Positions 33,809 to 42,557 of a stretch of DNA of 64,000 bases are shown in pieces. Positions within the stretch are counted from its first letter, which is position 1. Each line of letters begins with the position of its first letter. Source of the DNA: Streptomyces sp. CB02056 (lineage in GTDB: Bacteria; Actinomycetota; Actinomycetes; Streptomycetales; Streptomycetaceae); the NCBI RefSeq assembly GCF_001905545.1, contig NZ_LIPD01000008.1, positions 124,001-188,000 of the forward strand. Direction: 5' to 3'. A model generated the notes under the pieces. It was not told where the DNA came from. It made no database searches and saw only the letters and a list, made by a program, of their open reading frames with translations. The position numbers and the translations under genes were made by a program.

Positions 33809-34887
33809 ACGGTCACCTCGCGGGCGGCGCGGTAGAAGTCCTTCCAGCCGTCGCGCTCGCGCACCACTCCTTCGACGTACTCGCGCCAGACGGCCCGGTC
33901 CGCCACCGGGTCGCGGACGACGGCGCCGAGGATGCCGGCCGTCACGTCCCCGGCCCGCAGCACGCCGTCGCCGAAGTGGGCGGCCAGCGCGAGCCCGTTG
34001 GTCACCACCGAAATCGCCTCGGCGGTGGAGAGGGTGCCGCTCGGGGTCTTGACCTTCGTCCGGCCGTCCACCGTGATCCCGGCCCGCAGCTCGCGGAAGA
34101 CGGTGACCACGCGCCTGATCTCCTCGGCGCCGCCGGGCAGTTCGGGCAGGTCCAGGGAGCGGCCGAGCTGGCCGACCCGCCGGGTGACGATGTCGACCTC
34201 CTCGTCCAGCGAGCCCGGCAGCGGCAGCACCACGGTGTTGAAGCGGCGGCGCAGCGCGCTGGACAGCTCGTTGACGCCGCGGTCGCGGTCGTTGGCGGTG
34301 GCGATCACGTTGAAGCCGCGCACGGCCTGCGTCTCGGCGCCCAACTCCGGTATCGGGAGCGTCTTCTCGGACAGGATGGTGATCAGACTGTCCTGCACGT
34401 CGGCCGGGATGCGGGTGAGCTCCTCGACCCGGGCGATCTTCCCGTCGGCCATCGCCCGCATCAGCGGCGAGGGCACCAGGGCGTCCCGGCTGGGCCCGTT
34501 GGTGAGCAGCTGGGCGTAGTTCCAGCCGTAGCGGACGGCCTCCTCGGGGGTGCCGGCCGTGCCCTGCACCAGCATCGTGGAGTCGCCGCTGATCGCCGCG
34601 GCCAGGTGCTCGGACACCCAGGTCTTCGCGGTGCCCGGCACGCCGAGCAGCAGCAGCGCCCGGTCCGTCGCCAGGGTCGTCACGGCGACCTCGACGATCC
34701 GGCGCGGGCCGATGTACTTGGGGGTGATCCGGGTGCCGTCGGGCAGTTCGCCGCCGAGCAGGTACGTCGCCACGGCCCACGGCGAGAGCTTCCAGCGCTC
34801 GGGGCGCGGACGGTCGTCCTGCGCGGCCAGCGCGGCCAGTTCACCGGCGAACGCGTCCTCGGCGTGCTGCCGCAGAACGTCGGTCAT
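33805..34887 (-). CDS. MoxR-family AAA+ ATPase
   Basis: 360-aa AAA+ ATPase of the MoxR/RavA type. Walker A is GVPGTAKTW (about residues 80-88); the Walker B/sensor region is ADGKIARVEELTRIPADVQD and NVIATANDRDRGVNELSSAL; the Arg-finger region is ALRRRFNTVVLP. Such ATPases act as chaperones with vWA partners, one of which is encoded two genes downstream. AAGGAG before ATG 34887 decides the start. First gene of the minus-strand operon MoxR-DUF5682-vWA, divergent from the SWIM gene. Confidence 0.93.
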   Translation of the reverse strand: MTDVLRQHAEDAFAGELAALAAQDDRPRPERWKLSPWAVATYLLGGELPDGTRITPKYIGPRRIVEVAVTTLATDRALLLLGVPGTAKTWVSEHLAAAISGDSTMLVQGTAGTPEEAVRYGWNYAQLLTNGPSRDALVPSPLMRAMADGKIARVEELTRIPADVQDSLITILSEKTLPIPELGAETQAVRGFNVIATANDRDRGVNELSSALRRRFNTVVLPLPGSLDEEVDIVTRRVGQLGRSLDLPELPGGAEEIRRVVTVFRELRAGITVDGRTKVKTPSGTLSTAEAISVVTNGLALAAHFGDGVLRAGDVTAGILGAVVRDPVADRAVWREYVEGVVRERDGWKDFYRAAREVTV

Positions 34888-35066
34888 GGGGGCTCCTTCG
34901 GGTCGGCCGCCGGGCACACGGGTGCCCCGGGCGGAGTGGTGATCGGGGGGAGCCAGGTCGGCGTCCCGGCCTGTGGAACCAACCCTGCACCGAGCCACTG
35001 ACAACCCGCCGGGGGCCGCGGACGGGCCGTCAGCCACTGTCAGTGCCGCCGCCTACGGTCGGTCGC

Positions 35067-36362
35067 ATGGAGGAACGCTGGAGCACCGAACACGTCCTGT
35101 CCCTGGCACCTGACGCCGCCTCGCAGAAGGCCGCGGGGAAGCTCTCCGCGCCCGCGCCGTGGTCCGGCACCGGCACCGACGGCACCGCGCTCTGGGGCGA
35201 GTGCAAGGGCAGCGGCCGCACGCCGTACCGCACCGCGATCGAACTCGCCACGCCCGCCTACCAGTGCACCTGCCCCAGCCGGAAGTTCCCGTGCAAGCAC
35301 GCGCTCGGGCTCCTCCTGCTGTGGAGCGGCACCCCGGCGGCCGTCCCGGCCGGCGAGCCCGCCGACTGGGTCTCCGAGTGGCTCGCCTCCCGCCAGGAGC
35401 GCGCCGAGAAGCGCGCGGAGAAGAAGGAGGAAGACCCGGAGGCCACCCGGCGCCGGCTCGAGAAGCGCGGCGCCAAGGTCGCGGTCGGCGCCGCCGAGCT
35501 GCGGCTGCGGCTGGCCGACCGGGTCCGGCACGGCCTGGCCGACCAGTCCACCGCCGGCCCCTGGGAGGAGGTCGCCGCCCGGATGGTCGACGCGCAGGCC
35601 CCCGGCCTGGCCGCCCGGGTCCGCGAACTGGACGCGCTGCCGCAGGAGCGGCTGCTGGAGGAGTACGCCATGCTGCACCTGCTCGCCACCGCCGCCACCC
35701 GGATGGACGAACTGCCGGCCGAACTGGCCGCCACCGTCCGCACCCGGGTCGGCTTCCCCGCTGACCCCGGCACGGCCGGCCCCACCGTCCGCGACCGCTG
35801 GCTGGTCCTCGGCACCCGGGACACCACGGACGAGCGGCTCACCACCCGCCGGGTCTGGCTGCGCGGCGCCAAGACCGGCCGCCCGGCCCTGCTGCTCTCC
35901 TTCGGCCACCAGGGCCAGGCCCCCGCCCTCGCCCTGCCCACCGGCCGCCTGGTCGAGGCCGACCTCGCCTACTTCCCCGCCGCCCACCCGCTGCGCGCCG
36001 ACCTCCGCGAGCGCTACGGCGCCCCCGAGCCGGGCCCCGCCGGCCCGCCCGCCGGGCTCACCGTCGCCGAGGCGGTGGCCGGCTACGGCACCGCCGTCGC
36101 CGACGACCCGTGGCTGGAGAGCCGGCCCACCGTGCTCGGCGACGTCGTCCCGGTCCGCACCCCGGACGGCTGGTTCCTGACGGACGGCCACCACACCGTG
36201 CCGGTCCGCGCCTCGGCCGTCCCGGAGGCCGCGCTGTGGCGGCTGGCCGCGGTCTCCACCGGCCGCCCGCTGACGGTCTTCGGCGAGTACGGCCACCAGG
36301 GCTTCGCCCCGGTCACGGCCTGGGCCGCCGACCAGCGCCCGGTCGGCCTCACCAACGTTTAG
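35067..36362 (+). CDS. SWIM zinc-finger family protein
   Basis: 431-aa protein. The SWIM motif is C67-x-C69-x6-C76-x-H78 (CTCPSRKFPCKH), expected to bind one zinc and to mediate DNA or protein contacts. Residues about 115-150 are a charged, likely helical segment (RQERAEKRAEKKEEDPEATR). The remainder is beta-rich and unassigned. It diverges from the MoxR ATPase gene across a 179-base shared upstream region, which suggests co-regulation with that operon. Its TAG stop is completed by the first bases of the inverted-repeat element. Confidence 0.88.
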   Translation: MEERWSTEHVLSLAPDAASQKAAGKLSAPAPWSGTGTDGTALWGECKGSGRTPYRTAIELATPAYQCTCPSRKFPCKHALGLLLLWSGTPAAVPAGEPADWVSEWLASRQERAEKRAEKKEEDPEATRRRLEKRGAKVAVGAAELRLRLADRVRHGLADQSTAGPWEEVAARMVDAQAPGLAARVRELDALPQERLLEEYAMLHLLATAATRMDELPAELAATVRTRVGFPADPGTAGPTVRDRWLVLGTRDTTDERLTTRRVWLRGAKTGRPALLLSFGHQGQAPALALPTGRLVEADLAYFPAAHPLRADLRERYGAPEPGPAGPPAGLTVAEAVAGYGTAVADDPWLESRPTVLGDVVPVRTPDGWFLTDGHHTVPVRASAVPEAALWRLAAVSTGRPLTVFGEYGHQGFAPVTAWAADQRPVGLTNV

Positions 36363-36584
36363 GGCGTGTCTTGTGGATCCCTGCCGGGCGCGCGACGCTC
36401 CCCCAGCCTTCGGCCGGGAGGTACCCCCAGGGCACAAACGCACCTCGCCGCGTTGTCGTCGGTCGCCAATGGCCCCCAGCCTTCGGCCGGGAGGTGCCCC
36501 CACCGCAGTGACTCCCTCCTCCGCCTTGCGATGCACGCACCCCAACGCCGCGCCCTGATCCGACAAAACCCACAAGACACGCCC
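36362..36584. mobile_element. 223-bp terminal-inverted-repeat element (probable MITE)
   Basis: Perfect 15-nt terminal inverted repeats: GGGCGTGTCTTGTGG (36362-36376) and its complement CCACAAGACACGCCC (36570-36584). Inside are two 30-nt direct copies, 36400-36429 and 36473-36502, differing at one base. No open frame looks coding, so any transposase would act in trans. Removing the element would leave the SWIM stop (TAA) directly joined to the GGAG ribosome site of the DUF5691 gene. No clear target duplication is seen. I recall similar non-coding repeats being frequent in Streptomyces genomes. Confidence 0.75.
36400..36502. repeat. Pair of 30-nt direct repeats inside the inverted-repeat element
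   Basis: CCCCCAGCCTTCGGCCGGGA begins both copies (36400-36429 and 36473-36502); they differ only by A/G at the 24th base. Confidence 0.9.
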
Positions 36585-36597
36585 AGGAGCACCAGGA

Positions 36598-38193
36598 ATG
36601 ACGATCACCCAGGACCCGTGGGAGACCCTGCACGCCAGCGCCCTGCTCGGCACCGACCGCCGTCCGCTCCCGGCCACCGCCCTGCCGCTCGCCGACGCCG
36701 TGGACCAGGGCGATCCGGCCACCGCCCTGCTGGAGCTGGCCGCGCTGGCCGCCGTCCGCCGCCGGGCCGGCGCGCTGCCCGTACCGGCCGACGGGCCGCC
36801 CGGCCCGCCCGCGGCCGAGGACACCCGCCCGGAGCTGCCCGAGCCGGCCGCCCGCCGGCTGGCCGTCCTGCTCTCGGGGCGCACCGGCGGCGGCACCGGC
36901 GCCGGCGGCACCCTGGCCAACCTGTCCGAGCTGCTGCCGCAGTGGCTCGCCACCGCCCGGGCGAGCGGCCTGCGCCCGCCCGCCGCGCTGATACCCGGCC
37001 TGCTCGACGCCGCCCGCGCCCGCAGCGAACTGCGCTCCGACGCCGTGGCGTTGGCCGGTCCGCCGGGCCGCTGGCTGGCCGAGCAGAACCCCGACTGGCG
37101 GTTCGTGCTGCGCACCACCGCCCCCGAGCCGCCGCAGCGGCCCACGGACGACCGGCTCTGGCACGAGGGCCTGTTCGCCGAACGGGTCACCCACCTCACG
37201 CAGCTGCGCCGCCGCGATCCCGCGGCCGGCCTGGAGCTGCTGCGCGGCACCTGGTCCACCGAGCGCGCCGAGGACCGCCTGCTCTTCCTGGACGCCCTCC
37301 AGGACGGCCTCTCCCCCGCCGACGAACCGTTCCTGGAGGCCGCCCTCGGCGACCGCAGCAAGAACGTCCGGGCCACCGCCGCCGAGCTGCTCTCCACCCT
37401 GCCCGGCTCCGCGCTGGCCCGCCGGATGGCCGAGCGGGCGCGGGCCGCCGTCCGGCTCGCCGACACCGGCACGCACCTGCTGGTCACCCCGCCCACCGCG
37501 TGCGACGCGCAGATGCAGCGCGACGGGATCGCCCCCAAGTCGCCCACCGGGCGCGGTGAACGGGCCTGGTGGTTCGGCGAGTTGGTGGCCGCCGCACCGC
37601 TGTCGCTGTGGCCGGAGAGCACCGGGCTGACGCCCGGGCAGCTGCTCGCCCTGCGGGTCGGCGACAGCATCGACGAGACCAGCAGCAGCTGGGCCGACGA
37701 CCTGCGGGAGGCCTGGGCGCGGGCCGCCGTCCGCCAGCAGGACGCCGACTGGGCCCGGGCGCTGCTCGGCCCGGCCCCGGTCCCGTCCGGGCGCGGCGCC
37801 CGGACCCGCGCGCTGCGCACCACCGGCGCCCCGGCCAAGCTGCTGGCCGTCCTCCCGCCGGAGGAGCGGGCGGTCTGGACGGCCGCGTTCATCACGGTGC
37901 ACGGGCTGGGCGAGGCCTTCCAGCTGCTCGGCGCCTGCGCCACCCCGTGGACGCCGCCGCTGTCCACCGCCGTGGTGACCGCCCTGGCCCGGGCGGCGGC
38001 CTCCGGGGCGTACCCGTGGAGCCACAGCGGGGTGCTCGGGATGACGGAGCGCGCGCTCGCCCCGGAGACGGCCGCCGCGGTGGAGGAGCTGGCCGCCGGG
38101 GCCGCCCCGGACTCCGCGTGGTCCGAGACCTTCTCCCGGCTGGCCGGCACCCTGCGCTTCCGGGCGGCGATGCTCGCGGAGCTGGCGGGCTGA
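36598..38193 (+). CDS. DUF5691 family protein
   Basis: 531-aa protein without signal peptide or membrane helix, function unknown. The conserved start is WETLHASALLGTDRRPLP. Most of the chain is Ala/Leu/Arg-rich and helical, with a HEAT-like stretch around GDRSKNVRATAAELLSTLPG, which suggests a scaffold. AGGAG (36585-36589), the presumed ribosome site, begins at the base after the inverted-repeat element ends. It follows the SWIM gene in the same direction and probably belonged to one operon before the element inserted. Confidence 0.85.
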   Translation: MTITQDPWETLHASALLGTDRRPLPATALPLADAVDQGDPATALLELAALAAVRRRAGALPVPADGPPGPPAAEDTRPELPEPAARRLAVLLSGRTGGGTGAGGTLANLSELLPQWLATARASGLRPPAALIPGLLDAARARSELRSDAVALAGPPGRWLAEQNPDWRFVLRTTAPEPPQRPTDDRLWHEGLFAERVTHLTQLRRRDPAAGLELLRGTWSTERAEDRLLFLDALQDGLSPADEPFLEAALGDRSKNVRATAAELLSTLPGSALARRMAERARAAVRLADTGTHLLVTPPTACDAQMQRDGIAPKSPTGRGERAWWFGELVAAAPLSLWPESTGLTPGQLLALRVGDSIDETSSSWADDLREAWARAAVRQQDADWARALLGPAPVPSGRGARTRALRTTGAPAKLLAVLPPEERAVWTAAFITVHGLGEAFQLLGACATPWTPPLSTAVVTALARAAASGAYPWSHSGVLGMTERALAPETAAAVEELAAGAAPDSAWSETFSRLAGTLRFRAAMLAELAG

Positions 38194-38221
38194 GGGCGGG
38201 CCGGGCCCGCGGTACGCCTCC

Positions 38222-38266
38222 GGAGACGACGAAGACGACGAAGACGACGGAGACGACGGAGACGAC
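38222..38266. repeat. Five 9-bp tandem repeats (GRAGACGAC)
   Basis: Units GGAGACGAC or GAAGACGAC start at 38222, 38231, 38240, 38249 and 38258, directly before a strong hairpin in the gap between convergent genes. Confidence 0.9.
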
Positions 38267-38267
38267 G

Positions 38268-38301
38268 GAGCGGGCCGGCCCCTGGGAGGGCCGGCCCGCT
38301 C
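38268..38301. terminator. Hairpin between DUF5691 and B12-binding genes
   Basis: Perfect 14-nt arms 38268-38281 and 38288-38301 with a 6-base loop, between convergent stops. Confidence 0.8.
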
Positions 38302-38314
38302 GACGCGCCGTGGC

Positions 38315-38719
38315 TCAGCCGGCCCGCAGGTTCGACTCGACCCAGGCGACCACGTCCCGGGTCGGCGTGCCCGGGGTGAAGATGTCCGCGACGCCCAGCG
38401 CCTTGAGCTCGGCGATGTCCTCGTCCGGGATGATCCCCCCGCAGAAGACCTTGATGTCCTCCGCGTCGCGCTCCTTCAGCAGCTCCAGCACCCGGGCGCA
38501 CAGCGTCATGTGGGCACCGGAGAGGATCGACAGCCCGATGCCGTCCGCGTCCTCCTGGATCGCGGTGTCGACGACCTGCTCGGGCGTCTGGTGCAGTCCG
38601 GTGTAGATGACCTCCATACCGGCGTCGCGCAGGGCTCGCGCGATGACCTTGGCACCACGGTCGTGACCGTCGAGCCCGGGCTTGGCGACCACCACACGGA
38701 TCGGCCCCGACACACTCAT
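38315..38719 (-). CDS. Cobalamin B12-binding domain protein (methylmalonyl-CoA mutase small-domain type)
   Basis: 134-aa protein consisting almost only of a B12-binding Rossmann-like domain. The DxHxxG cobalamin-ligand motif is GLDGHDRGAKVIARA; GLSILSGAHM and FCGGIIPDED match the C-terminal domain of methylmalonyl-CoA mutase. It would pair with a separately encoded catalytic subunit (isobutyryl-CoA or methylmalonyl-CoA mutase type), not in this window. AGGAGG before ATG 38719 decides the start over 38749. Confidence 0.9.
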   Translation of the reverse strand: MSVSGPIRVVVAKPGLDGHDRGAKVIARALRDAGMEVIYTGLHQTPEQVVDTAIQEDADGIGLSILSGAHMTLCARVLELLKERDAEDIKVFCGGIIPDEDIAELKALGVADIFTPGTPTRDVVAWVESNLRAG

Positions 38720-39066
38720 GACTGCCTCCTGGACCTCGTCGTCCACCATCCGACCGGGCCTCGTGGGCCGCCGGCGCGGTTAACGGTCGATAACCAACCT
38801 GAGGGGAGGTTAGCGCCACCCGGCACGGTTGACCGCGCCGCCCCCGAAGAGGAGGGCAAAGTCACAGCTCCGGGCCTTGCTACCAGCGGGTATACCCGTC
38901 CTTCCCGCAACCTCCGCACAGACCCCCCGGCCGACCCCTTGACATCCGGAGGTTTTTCCGGGGCGTCGTCCTTGGGACTACAGTCACGGCTGCCCTTGGG
39001 ACTACAGTCACGGCTGTTCTCCCCTCGTCCGACGACGCCCGAGGCCCACCGAGGAGGCAGCCCCCG
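38720..39066. other. 347-bp divergent intergenic region with dyads and a 24-bp repeat
   Basis: Between the B12-binding gene and the M23 peptidase gene. It holds GGTTA-N8-TAACC (38779-38795 region), a perfect 12-bp palindrome CGGGTATACCCG (38887-38898), a CCGGA/TCCGG hairpin (38946-38961) and the duplicated 23-mer listed separately. No gene or known riboswitch was recognised. Confidence 0.6.
38970..39016. repeat. Duplicated 23-nt sequence upstream of the M23 peptidase gene
   Basis: CCTTGGGACTACAGTCACGG plus CTG occurs at 38970-38992 and 38994-39016 with a 24-base period, 50-97 bases before the ATG. Each copy holds TACAGT. It may be a duplicated promoter element or a double regulator site. Confidence 0.8.
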
Positions 39067-39858
39067 ATGGCTCCCGATGCAGCCGCCCGTCCGACCCGCG
39101 CGGAGCTGCGCCTCGCCGCCCGCGAGCAGTCCCGTGCCCAGCGCCGCGGCGCCGCCAAGGCGGCCACCCGGACGGCCCTGTTCCGGGTCGCGCTGCCGTC
39201 GGTGGCCGCGCTCGGGGTGGCCGCCGCCGCGGCGGTCACCGTGCAGGGGGAGGCCGACCAGCAGCGCGCCCAGGCCGCCGGACGGACGCCGCAGGCCACG
39301 GCGCCGGACACCGCGGCCGCGCACGCGGCGACCCAGGCGCTCGCGGCCGGCGCACCGGCCCAGGCCTCGCGCGGCGACGCCCGCCAGCCGCTGGCCGGCG
39401 CCCAGCCCACCGAGGCCCCCACCGCGCAGCCCACCGCCGAGCCGGCCCCCGAACCGGTGAAGCCCACGGTGGTCATGCCGGTCGCCCGGCACGGCCTCGG
39501 TGAACTGTTCGGCGAGGCCGGCACCCACTGGGCCAACCGGCACACCGGCATCGACTTCCCGGTGGACGGCGGCTCCGAGGTCTACGCCGTGACCGACGGC
39601 ACGATCCGCACCCAGTGGAACCCGTTCTACGGCTACATGACGATCCTCAAGATGCCCGACGGCACCGAGGCCTGGTACTGCCACCTGCGGGCGTACAAGG
39701 TGCGCAAGGGCCCGGTGAAGCAGGGCGACGTGATCGCCTTCGTCGGCAGCAGCGGCAACAGCACCGGCCCGCACCTGCACTTCGAGATCCGGCCGCAGGG
39801 CAACGGGCCGATCGACCCGCTGCCCTGGCTCCTCTCGAACGGGCTGGACCCGCGCTAG
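39067..39858 (+). CDS. M23 (LytM) family peptidoglycan endopeptidase
   Basis: 263-aa exported zinc peptidase. A basic N-terminus (RAELRLAAREQSRAQRRG) precedes one hydrophobic segment (FRVALPSVAALGVAAAAAVTV), acting as signal anchor. A Pro/Ala/Gln linker leads to the catalytic domain at about residues 145-255. Zinc ligands are in RHTGIDFPVDGG (H, D) and TGPHLHFEIRP (H of HLH). It likely cleaves peptidoglycan cross-bridges outside the membrane. GAGGAGG precedes the ATG. The long upstream region with dyads and a duplicated 23-mer suggests regulation. Confidence 0.92.
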   Translation: MAPDAAARPTRAELRLAAREQSRAQRRGAAKAATRTALFRVALPSVAALGVAAAAAVTVQGEADQQRAQAAGRTPQATAPDTAAAHAATQALAAGAPAQASRGDARQPLAGAQPTEAPTAQPTAEPAPEPVKPTVVMPVARHGLGELFGEAGTHWANRHTGIDFPVDGGSEVYAVTDGTIRTQWNPFYGYMTILKMPDGTEAWYCHLRAYKVRKGPVKQGDVIAFVGSSGNSTGPHLHFEIRPQGNGPIDPLPWLLSNGLDPR

Positions 39859-39898
39859 CGGGTCGGAGCAGCTCCGCGGGGCAGAGCCGCTCCGCCGC

Positions 39899-42526
39899 TC
39901 AGAGCTTCTCCACCGGCGCGTAGCGCAGCAGCAGCTGCTTGCGCCCGTCGGTGCCGAAGTCGACGGTGGCCTGCGCCCGGTCGCCGACGCCCGTGACGGC
40001 CACCACCGTGCCCAGCCCGAAGCTGTCGTGGGTGACCCGGTCGCCGACCGCGAGCGAGACCGCCTCGCGCTCCACCAGCTGGCCGCCGCGCCGCGCCGAC
40101 TGCCCCCAGCCGGCCTTCGGCTTGGCCGCCGCGGCCGACGAGGAGGAACGCGAACTCCCGCCCCCGGAGGAGGACTTGCCCCAGGACGAGCCCGAGGAGT
40201 AGCCGCGCTGGACCGGCGCCTGGGCCGCCCCGGTGCGCTTCCACTCCACCAGCGTCTCCGGGATCTCCTCCAGGAACCGCGAGGCCGGGTTGTAGGCCGG
40301 CTGCCCCCAGGCGCTGCGCAGCACCGAGCGGGTCAGGTACAGCCGCTCGCGGGCCCGGGTGAGCCCGACGTACGCGAGCCGGCGCTCCTCCTCCAGCTCC
40401 TTGACCTGGTTGAGCGCCCGCATGTGCGGGAAGATCCCGTCCTCCATGCCGGTCAGGAAGACGACGGGGAACTCCAGGCCCTTGGCGGTGTGCAGGGTCA
40501 TCATCGTGATGACGCCCTGCCCGTCCTCGTCGTCGTCCGGGATCTGGTCCGAGTCGGCGACCAGCGCGACCCGCTCCAGGAAGTCGGCCAGCGAGCCGAC
40601 CGGCGGCGTGCCCTCCTCGTCGGCGTCCGGCCGCTCGCCCGGGTCCTGCTCGTACTCCAGGGCGACGGAGGCGAGCTCCTGGAGGTTCTCCACCCGGGTC
40701 TCGTCCTGCGGGTCGGTGGAGGCCTGGAGCTCGGCCAGGTAGCCGGTCTCCTCCAGGACGGCCTCCAGCACCGCCGCCGGGCCCGCGCCCGACTCGACCA
40801 CCTGGCGCAGTCCGGCCATCAGGGTGTTGAACTTCTTGACGGCGTTGGCCGAGCGCGCGGCCATCCCGTACGCCTCGTCGACCCGCACCAGCGCCTGGGC
40901 GAAGGAGATCCGCTCCCGCGAGGCCAGCGCGTCGATCATCGCCTCGGCCCGCTCGCCGATGCCGCGCTTGGGCACGTTGAGGATCCGGCGCAGCGGCACG
41001 GTGTCCTCCGGGTTGGAGAGCACCCGCAGGTACGCCAGGACGTCCCGGACCTCCTTGCGCTCGTAGAAGCGCACCCCGCCGACCACCTTGTACGGCAGGC
41101 CGACCCGGATGAACACCTCCTCGAACACGCGGGACTGGGCGTTGGTCCGGTAGAAGATCGCGACGTCGCCGGGCTTGGCCTCGCCCTTGTCGGTGAGCCG
41201 GTCGATCTCGTCGGCGATGAACTGGGCCTCGCCGTGCTCGTCGTCCGCGACGTAGCCGACGACCTTCTCGCCGTGGTCCCCGGCCGTCCAGAGCTTCTTC
41301 TCGCGGCGGTTGGCGTTGCGCTCGATGACGGCGTTGGCGGCGCTCAGGATGGTCTGGGTGGAGCGGTAGTTCTGCTCCAGCAGGATCGTGGTCGCGTTCG
41401 GGTAGTCCTCCTCGAACTGGAGGATGTTGCGGATGGTCGCGCCGCGGAAGGCGTAGATCGACTGGTCCGCGTCACCGACCACGCACAGCTCGGCCGGCGG
41501 CACCTCGGCCAGCCGCCCGGCCGCCGGGTTCACCAGCTCCCCGTCCACGGTGCGCCTGGGCGCGGCGGCGACGGATCCTCCGCTGAGCTCCCGGACCAGC
41601 ATGTACTGGGCGTGGTTGGTGTCCTGGTACTCGTCGACCAGGATGTGCCGGAACCGGCGCCGGTAGTGCTCGGCGACGTCGGGGAAGGCCTGCAGCAGGT
41701 TCACCGTCGTCATGATGATGTCGTCGAAGTCCAGCGCGTTGGCCTCGCGCAGCCGCCGCTGGTAGAGCGCGTACGCCTCGGCGAGCTTCTTCTCCATCGG
41801 GTTGGCGGCCTGGTCGGCGAAGGTCTCCTCGTCGATCAGCTCGTTCTTGAGGTTGCTGACCTTCGCCGTGAACGACTTCGGCGGGTACTGCTTCGGGTCC
41901 AGGTCGAGGTCGCGGCAGACCAGCGACATCAGCCGCTGCGAGTCGGCCGAGTCGTAGATCGAGAAGCTGGAGGTGAAGCCCAGCTGCTTGGACTCGCGAC
42001 GCAGGATGCGCACGCAGGCGCTGTGGAAGGTGGAGACCCACATCGCCCGGGCGCGCGGGCCGACCAGCGCCTCGACGCGCTCGCGCATCTCGCCGGCCGC
42101 CTTGTTGGTGAAGGTGATCGCCAGGATCTCCCCCGGCTGCACCCCGCGGGCGCCCAGCAGGTGGGCGATCCGGTGGGTCAGCACCCGGGTCTTGCCCGAG
42201 CCGGCGCCGGCCACGATCAGCAGCGGCGATCCCGCGTGCAGCACCGCCTCGCGCTGCGGGTCGTTCATCCCCTCCAGCAGCTGCGCCGGGTCCACCACCG
42301 TCCGCGCGGCACCGTTGCGGTACCAGGCGTCCCGCTCCGCCTCGGCGGCGTGGTCGGTCTGGAACAGGCCGTCCGGGATGGCCTCCTCGTACGCGTCGTA
42401 CGGGGCCTCCTCCTCGTACGGCGGGGGCTCCTCACCGATGGCGTCGACGGGCGCGTCGGGCTGCTTCGACCCGGCGGCGGGTGCCTCGAAACCGGGGAGC
42501 GGAAGGTCGTCAAAGAGGCTACTCAT
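39899..42526 (-). CDS. pcrA: ATP-dependent DNA helicase PcrA/UvrD
   Basis: 3'-5' superfamily 1A DNA helicase for nucleotide excision repair and replication restart. 875 aa. Motif I is AGAGSGKTRVLTHRIA, motif II VDEYQDTNHAQY, motif III GDADQSIYAFRGA, motif IV LEQNYRST, and motif V/VI TMHTAKGLEFPVV and YVGLTRARERLYLTRS. The N-terminal 70 residues are acidic and variable. The C-terminal tail has a Ser-rich linker and a Tudor-like end (VAVGDRVTHDSFGLGTVVA-type) known in PcrA. Convergent with the M23 gene, 40 bases apart. Confidence 0.97.
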   Translation of the reverse strand: MSSLFDDLPLPGFEAPAAGSKQPDAPVDAIGEEPPPYEEEAPYDAYEEAIPDGLFQTDHAAEAERDAWYRNGAARTVVDPAQLLEGMNDPQREAVLHAGSPLLIVAGAGSGKTRVLTHRIAHLLGARGVQPGEILAITFTNKAAGEMRERVEALVGPRARAMWVSTFHSACVRILRRESKQLGFTSSFSIYDSADSQRLMSLVCRDLDLDPKQYPPKSFTAKVSNLKNELIDEETFADQAANPMEKKLAEAYALYQRRLREANALDFDDIIMTTVNLLQAFPDVAEHYRRRFRHILVDEYQDTNHAQYMLVRELSGGSVAAAPRRTVDGELVNPAAGRLAEVPPAELCVVGDADQSIYAFRGATIRNILQFEEDYPNATTILLEQNYRSTQTILSAANAVIERNANRREKKLWTAGDHGEKVVGYVADDEHGEAQFIADEIDRLTDKGEAKPGDVAIFYRTNAQSRVFEEVFIRVGLPYKVVGGVRFYERKEVRDVLAYLRVLSNPEDTVPLRRILNVPKRGIGERAEAMIDALASRERISFAQALVRVDEAYGMAARSANAVKKFNTLMAGLRQVVESGAGPAAVLEAVLEETGYLAELQASTDPQDETRVENLQELASVALEYEQDPGERPDADEEGTPPVGSLADFLERVALVADSDQIPDDDEDGQGVITMMTLHTAKGLEFPVVFLTGMEDGIFPHMRALNQVKELEEERRLAYVGLTRARERLYLTRSVLRSAWGQPAYNPASRFLEEIPETLVEWKRTGAAQAPVQRGYSSGSSWGKSSSGGGSSRSSSSAAAAKPKAGWGQSARRGGQLVEREAVSLAVGDRVTHDSFGLGTVVAVTGVGDRAQATVDFGTDGRKQLLLRYAPVEKL

Positions 42527-42557
42527 GGCACATCGAGTCTATGGCCACCCACCGACA

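Noticed and set aside
36355..36592. Target-site duplication flanking the inverted-repeat element
   Set aside because: Flanks read TTTA and AGGA; at most one A is shared, so no duplication can be claimed.
38720..39066. c-di-AMP (ydaO) riboswitch upstream of the M23 peptidase
   Set aside because: Expected in some wall hydrolase leaders, but the conserved core was not found.
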